64,000 nt of DNA from Sciurus carolinensis (taxonomy: Eukaryota; Chordata; Mammalia; Rodentia; Sciuridae), in assembly GCF_902686445.1 (NCBI RefSeq), contig NC_062219.1:49317056-49381055 (forward strand), read 5' to 3'. Of this stretch, positions 21,630-34,934 are shown one piece after another. The notes beneath the pieces are model-generated. The model saw only the letters and a program-made list of their open reading frames with translations, had not been told where the DNA came from and made no database searches. Positions within the stretch are counted from its first letter, which is position 1. Every line of letters begins with the position of its first letter. The position numbers were made by a program, and so were the translations under genes.

Positions 21630-22970
21630 TCCAGAAGGAATGACATCTCCTCCTATTTGGACTCTTCACAAGGTAGCACTGGACTGATAATGCTTTAACA
21701 AACTCATTTTACTGCTTCTTATAATAGTTACTTACATACAGGTTTTATTTCCTCCCCCAACCCCAACTAAACTATTTAAGAATACCTACTAATTCCCTGC
21801 CAAGTCCATTTTAGTGACTTTTAATTTTTAGACTCTTAAAAACCTATTTGCTGAAGTGAATTGAATTGAAATTGGTATGAATGATCCAGTATGTCTGGTC
21901 ATCTTAATCTATATTTTACTGAGAAATTGTGTCAACTGAAATCTCCTTTTATACAATGTCATTCTCAGCACTTTCTTCCTTTTCTATGGTATTTTAAATT
22001 CTGCCTGTAGAGTAGATAACTTAGGAAATTGCGTTTTTCATAGTTCTTGGAAAAGAATGTAGATAAAATTCCTAAAAAAAAATAAAGGATTGAAATTGAA
22101 CATCCAGTAAGTAACCTCTAATGAATCCATGAACCTAAGCAAAAGTTTCCATAAAATATATATGTATATATAAAATACTTCATTATGATTATTTTATATA
22201 TATATATAATATTTCATAGTTGTTTTCTTTCTCCAGTGTTTATTCTTTCCAAATGTTTGTTATCTATGACAGATCTTAATGAAAGGAGAATAAATAAACC
22301 ATGTCTTACAACACAATTCCCAGTCTGTAATTTGTAACCTGCTGTGAAATACACATATCTATTTATATTGACTTCCTAGTCAGGAAGAAAATGATAAGCA
22401 AACAAACAGCAGCAACAAAAGAGCTATAGACCTTCTATCACTGAAGTGTTATTAAGGCACAGTGCTGGAGTACAGAGCCCAGCAGTCAAACCATCAAAGC
22501 TTAGCATGCAACATCTGAGAGAATGTGGTATTTCTAAATCAATAGAACATTAAATTGGTCCTACATTTGATGAAAAAAATAACTATAGTGGTTTTGCTTT
22601 AAAATGGAGTTAAATGCAGAAATAAAAGTAGATAGAAGACCAAAATTTTCAGTGTTACTTGATTTTTAACTTCAAAAAATAATAATTGAGCACCTAAAAC
22701 CAAATTAAATATGACAATGCACATTGGAATTTGTCATTAGTCTTCTCTGAGTAATAGAGACTTGAACCTCTTAACAAAGCTAGTGCTGGTATCATGGTTA
22801 TGGGTAAGAGCTGCTGCCTAGGATGAGTGAAAGCCCCTGAATGCTTACCGATGTTTCTTCTACATAAATTTCTTCAGTACTGTCCTAGAAAATGTCCCAC
22901 ATCCTGCCTCTTTGGGACCATACTCTACATTTTCCTAGTTTTTATTCTACCTCATTTCTAGAACTCTGTC
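21630..22970. other. Unique AT-rich region
   Basis: A TA-rich stretch at about 22158-22210. No gene recognised. Confidence 0.4.
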
Positions 22971-22982
22971 TTGAAACACATT

Positions 22983-23346
22983 GTGTGTGGGTGATGGTGT
23001 ACTGGGGATCGAGCCCAGGGCTACTCTACCATTAATCTACATCTCCAGAAGCCCAGCCTTTTCTGTTGTTGTCATATTTTGAGACAGGGTGTCACCAAAT
23101 TGCTGAGACTGGTCTTGAACTTGCAGTCCTTCTGCCTCAGCATTCCCAGTCATTGGGATTACAGGTATGAGTCACTGTGCCCAGTAAGCCTAATGCAGGG
23201 GTATTTTGCCACTGAGCCAAACCTCAGTCCTTTTATTTTTATTTTTATGGTCTCCCCAAGGTATCTAGGCTGACCCAGAACTTTTATTCCTCTTGCCTCA
23301 GACTCCATAGTACCTGGGATTACAGATATGCACCATCACGTTCAGT
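22983..23346 (-). mobile_element. Two B1-dID SINEs in tandem within one TSD
   Basis: Both units are antisense. The left unit (about 22990-23185) reads, on the plus strand, ID (ggggatcgagcccagggc) then B1 (tttgagacaggg … gggattacaggtatgag). The right unit (about 23186-23345) is a second, more diverged B1 and ID. A single 12-bp TSD, ttgaaacacatt, at 22971-22982 and 23347-23358 encloses both. B1 is 7SL-RNA-derived and ID is tRNA-derived; both are Pol III retroposons mobilised by L1. Confidence 0.88.
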
Positions 23347-23359
23347 TTGAAACACATTT

Positions 23360-24080
23360 ATCCAGCCAAAGTATATATAAAAATAGAGTAATAAATGTCT
23401 TTCAAATATGATTCTGATTTTACCCAATCACCTACACATTCAGAAATATTACAGGAAAATAATGAACACACTGTGATCCCTTACCTGTTATTTGCTTTAT
23501 GTTTCTGCTTCTGTACTTAGAATAAGAGCTGTTTTGTTGTAAATGGATAGATCTGTGTATTTAAATGTGGGTGGAGAAAGGAATCACTTTGATGACACTG
23601 GTCATGGAGAAAAAAGAATAATGGAAGATGAGATGAACTTCATTAAGGAAGTTGAAGGGAAGAATTTAGAGCTGTGATGGAAATAATTCATCAATGGAAA
23701 GTCAATGAGCAGGCCCCAAGAGATTATGTAAAATATAATATATCAAAACGAGGAATTTGATGCAATTTTTGAAGGTAGGATGGCACAAAGAAAAAAAAAT
23801 GGATATAATTTGTAAATATTGATGTCAGATATCTATCTAGAAAGAGAAACAGGTTCAAGAATATGAATGTAACATGTTTTTTTCCCAAAAATATGATGCA
23901 ATGATACTATTAAAGTCATTGTACAATATGCAAGCAGTCCTCCAAAATTGTCCTCTCGAACTGTGCCCTGCACAATGAATGTGGCCATTATGTGAGAGCC
24001 CTTGCTATCACAAAAATGTTTTGGCACATTAGAAAGAATTTTTACTTTTTAAAATGGTACATGAAAATGTAAAAATTTTA
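23360..24080. other. Unique region
   Basis: No gene or clear repeat. Confidence 0.4.
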
Positions 24081-24084
24081 CAGA

Positions 24085-24520
24085 TTTATTGGTTACCATG
24101 TCATGTTTCATTATGTATCTATCCCCTCAAACATTTATCATTTTTTTATAGTGGAAACACTCAGAGTTGTTTCTTCTAGCTTTTGGAAATATATGGTACA
24201 TTTTCATTATCTATATTCACCCCACTGGGCAATAGCACATCAGAAATCCTTATTTCTATCAAACTCTAACCTATGTACCCACTTGATCCACCTCTTCCTA
24301 ACCCTCCTTCCCACTTCATCCCCCAGCCTCTGGTAACCACAACTCTACTCTCAATTTCTATGAGACCAATCTTTTTATATTTTATGTAGGTGTGAGATCA
24401 TGTGGTACTTGTCTTTCTTTGTCTGGCATATTTCACTCAACATGTTTCCACTCATGTTGTCACAAATGACAGGTTTTCATCCTTTTATGGCTGAATATTA
24501 TCCCATCGTGTATATGCACA
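24085..24520 (-). mobile_element. Old L1 3' UTR fragment (L1M type)
   Basis: Antisense text typical of old L1 3' ends: cagcctctggtaaccacaac, atgagaccaatctttttata, gtctggcatatttcactcaa, cttttatggctgaatattat. Confidence 0.75.
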
Positions 24521-24524
24521 AAGA

Positions 24525-25190
24525 TAGTGTTTTAATTTAAAATGAAGACACGTTACTGGAGAATTTCTCAGAAACAACTTTGCAGGGCAAGCAAAGAACA
24601 TAGTCTACTAGAAAGGTCTTTCCCCAGAAGTGTGAAGACTAGGTTTCCACCATCATACCACTATTATTTTAACTTCATGATGGTGCCAATATTGGACAAT
24701 TTGCAGGTGCAATTACATCAGTCTCATAGGGCTCAACCTAAGAGTTGCATAATCTTGGCAAAGACACTTTACTTTCCTTAGGTCTTAGATTACCACCTAT
24801 AAAATGAGAACTTTAGATCAGTGAGTGCCAACCTATATTTTGCCTGTCACTTCCCATCAACATGCACCACCACCAGGTTTACCTCTCTTGATGAACAATG
24901 ATTTGAATTGGGGACAGGGATGGAGGGACCACATTTTCTTTCTCCTATAGACAGACGTTCAGATATGTTTCTTTATTGAGGTATTCTTTTATCCTGCCCT
25001 ATTGAAAACACTAAGGAAGGATACTGGAATTGTTCTAGTGAACAAAATTGTTGTCTCAGTGGCTGGTGCCAAAAACCATAGTTTGTTGGTGTTGAAAGCA
25101 TACAATAAACTCCATAATTATAATTTTAATCTGCCCACACATATGCTGTGTACTTAGAGTCTTCTTTTGCAGAAAATGTAAATCACAACT
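24525..25190. other. Unique region
   Basis: No gene or clear repeat recognised. Confidence 0.35.
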
Positions 25191-25209
25191 GAGTAAAAAG
25201 TAAGTCATG

Positions 25210-25300
25210 GGCTGGGAAGATAGCTCAGTTGGTAGAGTGCTTGCCTCACAAGCACAAGACACTAGGTTCAATCCCCAGCACCGCAAAAAAAAAAAAAAAG
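25210..25300 (+). mobile_element. ID SINE (young)
   Basis: A tRNA-Ala-derived ID element: ggctgggaagatagctcag (A box), ggttcaatccccagcacc (B-box region) and a 16-A tail. TSD aagtcatg at 25202-25209 and 25302-25309, possibly extending to 15 bp with one mismatch. The intact Pol III boxes and clean tail indicate recent insertion. Confidence 0.93.
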
Positions 25301-25309
25301 GAAGTCATG

Positions 25310-27245
25310 AGCTGAGCATATGATCATTTTGATGTTCCATCACATAGATAACACAGTGACCAGGAATAAACGGCAAGGCTAAGGCCTAAGACAATGTGAT
25401 GAGCGGAGAATCCTGCACTATCCTTTGCAAGAACAGATGGATGTGGAGCATAGAGGAAGTCTTGTATAGAAGACAAAATACTTGGATGGTAACCCTCATG
25501 GCATCCCTTTGCAAGTCCTGTTTACTTTTCTGCTTTTGCACTGGCTTCTTGAAATCATCTCTTTTTATCCCAAAAACCATCACAATGCCTTTTTGCACTT
25601 GGTAAAAACAAATATTTTTTCCTTTTTAAAAACTTCATTATTATTACTATTTTGAAATTTGAAATTTTGGACAAAAGCAACTTCATATATAGTATAAAGA
25701 AGTCCTCTACTCAACTTCATGTGTGGTTAGCATTTCACTGCATTTACTTTATCACTCTCTCAACTTCTCTAAATTATATTTAAGAAGGTCATAGGTATAT
25801 CAATATGGATTTTCCCAAGGCAAAAATATCATTTCATATAACCACACCACAGTTAACAAAATCATGTTATAATGCATATCTATACTTCTTGTTTAACCTT
25901 TGGTAATTATCCAAATAACCTGCATAGCAATTTTCCCCATCAATGAAGATATTGTAGTTGATTTCTGTTTAATTTTAATCTCTTTTGATTTTGGATAGAT
26001 TAATAATTTTTAATGAAAACCAAGGAATATTTTATTCCTTCAAATCTTTTTAAAAATGTTTAGTACTACGTTTGTTAACACCTGAAATATCAGAGACAAG
26101 AGGGAAAAGAGATGAGACTTAAAATCCAAACTCTTAATGTCTGATCTCAGGTCCTTGGGTGGGAAAACTCTTGTGTTTTTCATAGCTGCAGTCTTCTCAC
26201 TGCTAAAATCGTTGGTGTTCTCACTAGCACATTGTGAAATATGTTGTGAAGTGGCTTTATAAATAGTGTGAAACTGTCTGAGTACTAGTGACTTTTTCAT
26301 CTCTAAATAGCTATGTGTCCTCAGATGAAAAGAAAGGTACTATAAAATATTCAAAAATTAAACACTAACACAGAAGAACAAAATATGGAAAGATTTAGAG
26401 ATGTTGGAGGCATGATATATAAAGACAGTCATGTAAAAATACAGTTATACTATACATCTGCTTCCCAAATACCAATTTATAGTATGAATGTACTTTTGTC
26501 TCTTGAACATTCTTCTGGAATTCCTCATTGGTAGGAATTGTGTATTTCTACCTCTCCCAGTACTGCAGTACATCTTCTGATAAATGTTTGGTGAAGGAAG
26601 AAAGAAATGAGAGGAGAAAGGAAGGAAGGAAAGGAGGGAGGAAGAGAGGAAGAAAGGAAAAGACAGACTTAAGGGTATAATTTGGTATATAAGATCTAGT
26701 GGAATAATTTGAAGATCTCAGAGAATGATCTGGACCTTAGAACCCATTTGGAAAACAATCACATTTTAGACTAAAGGCATAGCATTTTGACTATTTCTGA
26801 ACACCATATACCATATGTATTAAGCTCCCATTTTCAGTTTTCCATCAAACTAGCCCCTTCATGTGCCATCATCTGACACTTCTGCCCCCGGTATGATAAA
26901 TGAGCTTATGTCAATGTTTTCTTTTCTTCTCCCAGGTAGTACCAGATGACTACGCACATACAGTTGCAAAAGACAAATTTTTCTGATGACTTCTTGGAGG
27001 AAAAATGTGTTTGTGCTGTTTTTCAACAAATATATAAGAGAAGAATGTCAAGATCTTTGCTATTTTGTTTGACTTTTGACTGAGTGGGATGGGGAGCCAT
27101 CATAGGATCTGGAACAGAGGACTGGCATTTGTTTTATCCTTTTGTTGCTGATTAAATCAAGGTAAATTTTACCCAATTAATGCAGGTTGAACTGTGTGAT
27201 TCAATAAATATTCAATAAGTGCAAATGTTCGAATAAATGCTTTTC
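25310..27245. other. Unique AT-rich region
   Basis: No gene recognised. Contains the purine tract at 26595-26664. Confidence 0.4.
26595..26664 (+). repeat. Polypurine (GGAA/GAAA) tract
   Basis: About 70 bases that are almost all A and G, with degenerate ggaa and gaaa units. Confidence 0.85.
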
Positions 27246-27254
27246 CAAACATGA

Positions 27255-27900
27255 TATGGAACATGTTTGTCACCCAAAGTTCCTTTATGTCCCCTCTCAG
27301 TCAGTCTCTACTTCCACGAGAATCTTCTTCTCTGAATTCTTAGATTATTTTGCCTTTTCTTGAACTTCATATAAACAGACTTAAATAGCATATGCATTTT
27401 TGTCTTTTTTTTTTTAACTTCACAAAATGTTTTGAGATCTATCCAAATTGTTTATATCGGTAATTAATTCTACTTTTACTTCTAAGTGGTATTTTATTAT
27501 ATAAATATACCCAAATTTGTTGCTTATAATTAATGGATATTTGAGAGCTTTTTTTGGTAAAAAGAATAAAATTATGAACATTCTTGTTCATGTCATTTTG
27601 CCAACACACGTTTTCATCTCTCTTGGATAAATATTGGGAGTGGGAATTGACAAATGCTCATTATTTGCTTAACTTTTAAGGAAACTACCAATAATTTTCC
27701 TAAGTAGTTGTTCCACATTACCTCCAGCAATGTATGAGCTCCAGTTGTTCCACATCCTTGCCAACACTGGACATCATCTATGTTTGGAAAAAATAATTTC
27801 CAGTTGATGTGTATGGTATATCATTATAGTTTTAATTTGCATTTCTCTGATGACATCAGAAATATTTGTCTATATTAAGTTTGTTGACCTTTTTATAGTC
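27255..27900 (-). mobile_element. Old L1 3' end (L1M type)
   Basis: Antisense 3' UTR and ORF2-end text: cacccaaagttcctttatg, aacttcatataaacagac, ttttgagatctatccaaatt, ccagcaatgtatgagctccag, and tttgcatttctctgatgac. Confidence 0.8.
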
Positions 27901-27904
27901 ACTG

Positions 27905-28470
27905 CCCAATGATGCCATAAAAATTAATATGAAATTAGGTAATTCACACTAATATATTATCTCATAGTTGTAAAGGTCAGAAATCTGAAAAGGTTCTTAC
28001 TGGCCTAAAATCAAGGTGTCAGAAAGGCCATCTTCCTTTCTAGGAAGTTCTAGGTTAGAACCTATTTGCTCATTCAAGTGATTGGAGAACTCAGTTTGTC
28101 GAAGTTATGAAACTGAAGTTCCACTTTTTTTTACTATCACCCTAGTCCCAGCTGGCAGAAGCACTGCATACCTCAGCCTGTGGTCCCCGTCCTTACTCCC
28201 CAAATTAGCAACAGTGAGTCCCTGTCTCTCTCCTATTTCACATCACTCCTGTTTTCCCATTATCTCAGATCTCCAACCCTCCTCCACTTTTAAGGTCTCA
28301 TGGGATTACACTGGGCCCTCCTGCATAACCTAGGAAAATCTCCCTTGTTTTAAAATTTGTAAACTTAATTCTATCTCCAAATTCTATTTTACACGTAAAG
28401 TAACATTTCCAAAAATTCCTGCAATTAGGATGTGGATCTTTGAGGGTCATTCTCACCACCAAAACTTTTC
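27905..28470 (+). mobile_element. Mammal-wide old repeat, LTR-like, unassigned
   Basis: Strings like tatctcatagttgtaaaggtc, ggcctaaaatcaaggtgtc, ggattacactgggccctcc and caattaggatgtggatcttt match a widespread mammalian interspersed repeat that I recognise by text but cannot name securely. Confidence 0.5.
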
Positions 28471-28489
28471 TTCTGCCATTGCCAAGTTT

Positions 28490-29060
28490 TGGCTAACCCT
28501 GTCCACAGAAGTCTTCTATTTCAGTTGCAAATTTTTTCACTTCTAGAATTTCTATTTGATTTTTTTTTGGTTTCCATTTCTCTATAGAGTTTCCTTCATT
28601 TGTTCACTCATCATAACCATACTTTAAATTCAGTCCTTAGGATAGATCCTTTAATGTCCTTGACTGTTAATTGTCTACTAATTACCATATTGATTGCTTT
28701 TATTCTTAATGATGGCTCACATTTTCCTCTCTCTTCACATTCCTAAAGAACTTTTATTATATACTTAATTATTATAGACAGAGACCTTGGATTCTGTATA
28801 ATCCTGTAAGAAGTGATGTGTTTGTTTGTTCTCCAGCAACCAGTTAAATTATTGGCTGATCACACTAAATTTTTGAAGGCTTGGGTTTATGATTTGTTAG
28901 GTCAGGTCAATTTGAGCTTTGTCCTTAGCCTTAATGTGTATTCCTTAGAGAACAAAATACTTAAGCCTACTGTGGGAAATCTCATGGGTTTCAAGTGGAG
29001 AGTCTGAGGTGTTTATCAAACCCCTTTATCTTGAGAGGACTCAAGTTTGAGAGGACTCAA
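28490..29060. mobile_element. Old LINE-like relic (L1M/HAL1?)
   Basis: Text such as cttctagaatttctatttga, ttggattctgtataatcctg and cagttaaattattggctgatc resembles an old L1-related consensus. Orientation is not certain. Confidence 0.4.
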
Positions 29061-29064
29061 ACTC

Positions 29065-30020
29065 CAGATTCTGGCTCCCAAACAAAGGCCTATAGCTGAA
29101 GTCTATTGACTTTTTCAGCCTTCAAGTTGTTGATTTTCTTTGAACTCCTTACAGTGTGCCTTAAATATATGATTTTCAGGGAATCATTATCAGGTTTAAG
29201 GAAATTTTAAAAGCAGATTTTGAAGGTCCTACATCTGTGGGTTCTCTTCTGTAATTTCTCCCTTTAATTTCTCGTCACTCTGCTGGCTCCTAGCTCTTTC
29301 CCCAGGTATCACAAGACAGTAAAACTGTGATTTCTACTTAGTTTTTTTTTTCCAGCTGCACCACACATTGATTATTATCCTCAGTGTAAATGTGTCTGTC
29401 ACTCAGTGTGGTTTCCTTCTTTCAAAGTCAAATCCCTCTTATGTCTCCCTACTTTTGACAGCTCTCCACTGCCTTATTAAAAAAAAAAAAAAATGCCCAG
29501 GGTTCACACTTTCCATCTTCAGAAAGATAAGTACAATACATTTGACTAAAATTTTTTAAGAATAATGACAAGATTTGAAAGGATAGCTATCTTCATTATT
29601 GAGGATATACAGGAAGAGAGGGAGACAAGGATAGAAACTAAGAAACAATTAGGAATTTCTTATGATAATCCAAGGAAGAAATCAATTTGTCTTATACTAG
29701 TATGGTATCATAAGGTAGTAAAAAGTGGTCATATCAGGACATCATTTATAAGTAGAGCCCAAAGAACTTCCTGATAGATGGAGAAAGGGTATAAAAGAAA
29801 ATTCAAGAATTTCTTCAAGATTTAGTAACTTAAAAGCTCATAATAATTGACCTAGGAAAGTTATGCTGGAGCCATGGAGAGAAATGGACAAAAAAAAATG
29901 AGTTTACTTTCAAGCATGGTGAAATCAAGATGTGTACTAGATATCAAAGCAGAAATGCAATAAGGTAGTTGGATATACAGGTCTGGATTGTCCAGGAGAC
30001 AATCTGGTTGGAGCTTAAAA
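29065..30020. other. Unique region
   Basis: No gene or confident repeat recognised; a 13-A run lies near 29479. Confidence 0.35.
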
Positions 30021-30024
30021 ACTA

Positions 30025-30480
30025 GCACTTGCATTAGTTGTCTATTCCTGTATAACAAATTATTCCCAAATTTAATATCTTAAAATAAAACAAAAATATT
30101 TATAATCTTAACATGGTTTCTGAATGTCAGAGATTCAGACATGCTTTAGTTAGGTGGTTCTGGCTCAGAGTTTTTCATGAGGATGTAATCAAATTGTCAC
30201 TAATGCCACAGTCTATGAAGAATTGATTGAAGTTAAAAATTTGTTTCCAAGATCATTCACGTGGATGCTTCACCTCCTCACTTGTTTGGACCTCTATAAG
30301 GCTTCTTAATGCTATGTCTTTATCCAGGACAACTGATGAGGGAAGGAGAAAGAAAGGAAGAGGGAGAGAGCCCAAGATGGTGTGCTAATCTCAAAAGTGG
30401 CGCACCACTTTGTATTCTATCCATTATGAGAGAGAACTTAAGTGCAATCCATACTTAAGGGAGTTGGAATTAAGATCAAC
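30025..30480 (+). mobile_element. Mammal-wide old repeat, LTR-like, unassigned
   Basis: Begins gcattagttgtctattcctg…taacaaattattccc and continues with ggttctggctcagagttt and a late 'cattatgagagagaac' section, the layout of a common old mammalian repeat. The family name is uncertain. Confidence 0.45.
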
Positions 30481-30844
30481 TTTTTGAAGGAAGGAAAATC
30501 AAATAACTAGAGAACACATTTTTAAAAGTACCACAGAAGTTAGAAGTACACAGATGATGTGTGAAGTCTTAAAACCAATGGTATCACTGAAGGAAAATGT
30601 GAGACAGAGAAATGTAAGATGTAGTCCCTGGATCACACCAACAGCAAGGGTCAAAGAGGACAGAAGGGACAAAATCAATGAGGGCTTAAAGGGCACATAA
30701 GTTAGTAGGAAACAAAAAAAAAAATTTGCAACATTCTTGAAGGAAGAACGATAAAGTGCATCATATTCTAACCCCCATGATAGACTTGGCAATAATGCCA
30801 GGTTTCTGTTTTCTTACATGTGGTTTCCTTGTGTTAGATAAACT

Positions 30845-31050
30845 TAACATATACTTTATGATTATTACATACTGTATGTATGTTTGAGCATTTCAAATAT
30901 ATTATTTCATTCTCATTATAAATTTATAAGAAGTTTTTTTCAGCATTTTATGGATGAAAAATGTGCAGTTCAGAGAGTTAAAATTTGCCCAAACTCACAT
31001 AAGTAAATTATAAATCATTGTAACTGAATTATGGTCAAAGCCCAATTTAG
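30845..31050 (+). mobile_element. MIR SINE relic
   Basis: Diverged MIR pattern: ttatttcattctcattataa, then a 'tttacagatgaggaaac'-like core (ttttatggatgaaaaatg), then aaatttgcccaaactcacat. Confidence 0.5.
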
Positions 31051-31264
31051 AGAACTAGATTTCAAAATGCACATGAAACTACATGCGCTTTGTAATTGTT
31101 ATCTCTTTCATCTATCATTATTCAGTTAATTAATTTGGCCAAAGAAATGAAATTAGTATTTATGAAAAGTTGCCTGTAATCCTTAAGAATTCTAAAATAA
31201 CTTTTCACAAATGAAGGGATTTACTTTAATATTCAGGATATATAAAACTTATCAGCACAATAAA

Positions 31265-31855
31265 GCATTATGATTCTTCTTTGCTAATGCCCATCACATC
31301 CATCTTTCTTTTTCATTTTCACTGCTATTTTCCTGTTTACCTATTAGCCATCTGATTAGCTTCCTAGTCTCTCTCCCTAAAATCCTTTCCATATATAACT
31401 GTCATGTTAATCTTCTGAAACACAAATATCATCCTAGCTTATCCCTGCCCAGAAAAATTCAATGCTAAATAGAATGAAGTTCAGACCTCTGATTCTGGCA
31501 TTTCTTTCTAATCTCATCTCCTCAGCCTGACCTCCAGTACCACCAGCTTATAAATACTTTATGTGGTCCTATCTCCATTTCTTTTTCTTTCTCTTCCTAT
31601 AATTTTCATCATCCCTTTCACAATCTTCCTCCCCATAATCAATCAATCTACACCTTTCATGAGGTCATGAAGATCTCTCCATTCATTCAACTTCTGATCC
31701 ACTGCACACTTACCAAAATACATTCTTAACATTATATTCTCAATGTTCTTTACCATTAATGAGCACACTTCTTGTGTACAAAATATATGTATACCACATC
31801 TGTGACTCCTACAATTCACAGTACAGGCATATAATAGATGCTTAAGACTAATTTA
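31265..31855 (+). mobile_element. Ancient LINE relic, L2/CR1-like
   Basis: Old-repeat text, for example agaatgaagttcagacctct and ctcatctcctcagcctgacc, ending near acaggcatataatagatgct, which fits an L2-type 3' end ('…atagtaggcgctcaataaa'). Confidence 0.45.
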
Positions 31856-31974
31856 ACATTAATTAACAGCACATATTCTAGGTGCAATGAGAGCAAATAG
31901 TGAGAACTTCATATCATGCTTTTTCTAAAAGCTTTATAATATTAACTCATAAATTTTCTCTTCTGTTGGGCATA

Positions 31975-32210
31975 GTGGTATACACCTATAATCCCTGCAA
32001 CTCAGGAAGATGAGGCAGAAGAATTGCAAGTTTGAGGACAGCCTCAGCAACTTAGTGAGGCCCTAACCAAATTAGTAAGACCCTGTCTTAAAATTAAAAA
32101 ACCTAAAATGACTAGTGATGTTGCTCAGCAGTTACATCTCCTGGGTATAACTCAAAACAAAAACAAAACAGAAAAAAAAAAAAAAAAAAAGCAAACAAAC
32201 AAACAAAAAC
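31975..32210 (+). mobile_element. B1-dID SINE
   Basis: B1 half gttgggcatagtggtataca … cttagtgaggccc, then ID half (tgatgttgctcagcagttac), then an A-rich tail with (AAAC)n. Confidence 0.85.
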
Positions 32211-32214
32211 TTTT

Positions 32215-33610
32215 AATTTACTGAAATCTTGACAAAATGTCAAATGTTATATGAAATTTTAATTTTAAAAAATAACTAAATGTACCCATAACATAAAAGT
32301 TTATTTAGAGGAAACCTGTTGAATATTCAAATATGTATGCTTTAAATAGCATGTGTGACATAGGTCATACAAATTCGTATTTATAACTTAAGCAAAGTTT
32401 GCATTCTACACTTTCTCCTCTGTTAGAATATAGATGGGGAGTACTGAAGTGTGTGTGTCAGGTTATCATTTCTTTCTCATTAACATTACATTTGCCTCTA
32501 TAGACTATCATCTCTAATCCATCCCTTTTAAATAAACATAGTCACTGACAGATTTTAATGCATATTAGTGCTGTTACATAACAATTAAAAAACACATCAT
32601 TATATTATGTATATAGGTAGGCATAGTTTGGTCAAATTATTTCTCTCAGAGTATAGTAACCTTAGATGTCTAAATCAACATAAAAAAAGAAGGAATCCTT
32701 TTTTTGTTGGTTACAGTATCTGAACTTGAAGTAACGCTAGTTGTAGACACAAGAACAAATAAAAGTAATTCTATCTACAGTATGAAGTCCAATCCTCTGA
32801 GGCTTCATTTTTCACACAGACTTAGAAGAACAGAAAGTTAACATTCACGTTTTCTTGACAAAGGATTGATAGTGAAGAAAAGAAAATCAAACTACTTATT
32901 TTTACAATCAACAGATTGTAATCTATGGTCTTCTCATAGATTGCACCAAAAAGGATACAGATTTCTGTGGAATCTGGCAGTTTTTGAAATGGAACAGTTT
33001 ACGAGCGATACCAAAGTAATACAAAAGTTCTGAAGTAAGATACCTGGAATTGGAATCCTGATAAAGTAGAAACTATTTTGCAATTTCCTCAAAATGCCTG
33101 TTTAATATTGTTTTCTAGTGCTGGGAAGATTGTCTTCCTCACCTCTTTCTTGCTATACCTGAACACAAAGATAAATGTGTCCATAACATACCTATCTCAA
33201 AAGAAAAGAGAAAGAAGTGGTGTTTCTGAGTCTAGAAAATAATTGAGGCAGAAAGATTCAGTGCTCCCCCTAAACCCAGTTTTCATGTTTATTGTGGTTT
33301 GGATTTAATCAGAAGTGCTATGTGGAGCTTTAATTTAAAAAATACTATTACTTTCTTGAGCTATTGCAAAGCAATTGTTATCTAGTAGTATATTTTTCTC
33401 ACTGAACCTGATGAAATTTCAGTACATCCTTCCAAATCCCCTCATGATTTAATCTTGAATTGAGCAACACAAAACAAAAGAATCAATTCCCTTTTTAAGA
33501 AACAAATGTTTAATCATCACACTGGACTGATGCCAACCTGCAAAATCTTTAGAACTGGAAAAAAAAAAAAACTACACTAAACTAAAAGGCACTTTTTTCC
33601 AAGACTCTGC
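32215..33610. other. Unique AT-rich region
   Basis: No gene or clear repeat seen. Confidence 0.4.
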
Positions 33611-33616
33611 AAGAAC

Positions 33617-33765
33617 TAATTATTATTATTATTGTTGTTATTATTATTATTACTTTTTCAGACAGGGCCTCCTATTTTGCCCAGATTGGCCTCACACTCA
33701 TCATCCTCCTGCCTCAGGCCCCCTTATAGCTGGGAGTACAAGCATATGCCACCACCACTGGCTTC
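33617..33765 (-). mobile_element. B1 SINE (monomer) with (ATT)n on its tail side
   Basis: Antisense B1: tcagacagggcctcctattttgc … ccaccaccactggc. The ATT-rich run 33617-33652 lies where the SINE's A-tail would be. Confidence 0.75.
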
Positions 33766-34934
33766 TATCTAGCATCGGTAAGTTACTCAAGCTTGTCTTC
33801 AGCAAAGTCAGGTACCCCACTTCTCCATGACTTTTCTGGTGCAATTATTTCTTTTTGACATTTCACCTCAGGTTCCAAGACTGAAAAATCTATCTGTAAG
33901 CCCCAATTTAAGTATGTGGAGAAATAAGCTAAAGACATCTTCAAAGAAATGCCAACTGTATTAACTTTAGCCAAGGCATTTGTACTTTAAGTTCAATTGT
34001 TAAAAAATTTATAACTTCTGAGCACCCACTCAGAACCAAATTTTAAAAAAGGAGTGAAGATGAGGCTTAGGTCTTATATCTGAGTGCTCACAGTCTAGTA
34101 GGAGAGAGAACTGCAATAATGACCAGAGTATCATGCAGTAATGTCATGCAGAACAGTGTTAAAGGCACAGAGAAAAGGGAGAAATTATACTATATGGCAG
34201 ATCAGAAATGTCTTGGAAAAAGTACTGAGTTTGAGGTACTTTGGGGATATCATCAACACATAGGAGGAATTGAATATTGGTGGCCAAGTGGCCAGGAACA
34301 CTGTAAAATATTAGGGCTGAAGATATTAATTTGAAAATGTCACTGTCATCCATTCTCAGATGACAGAGAAATGTGTAGATGGATATTTTTCAAAACTTAT
34401 CTCCAAGATTAATCATCTCATTAGATGCTCTGGAGGAAACAGGCACTCATGATCAAATAAAATTAAGGAATATCACGATTTATCACCCTCCTTTGAAAAG
34501 TTGTAAATGAGAGTAACATTTTAAAACACTGACAAGTCCTACATTTATATCAGGTTTGGAAGAAAAGAAATGTTTATTAAGGTAGCTGAAAGGACAAGAG
34601 ATTTGAAGGGGGTAAATATGGTCAATATAGACAAATTCCTAAAAGATAAGAATTGGAAAAGGGACAGTCTTACTGAGTTTGCTGTTGCAGAAAGTATGGC
34701 ATATGTTGTGTAGTCAAAAATTACTTAGCAGATGAATAAATGGGAGAAAAAACAGCAGTAAAAGAAGTAATTCTTCATATAGTTCCTTTGTACATTCTAT
34801 TGAATGCCTATGAAGATGGGGGGGAGGCTAGTAATAGTACAATAAAACTCAGACAAAAGAATTTGATTTTTGAGATACTTTCGCAAAAATGCATAGTATT
34901 TAGTGTGGATTTTTAAGTATTATTTTAGAATCTA

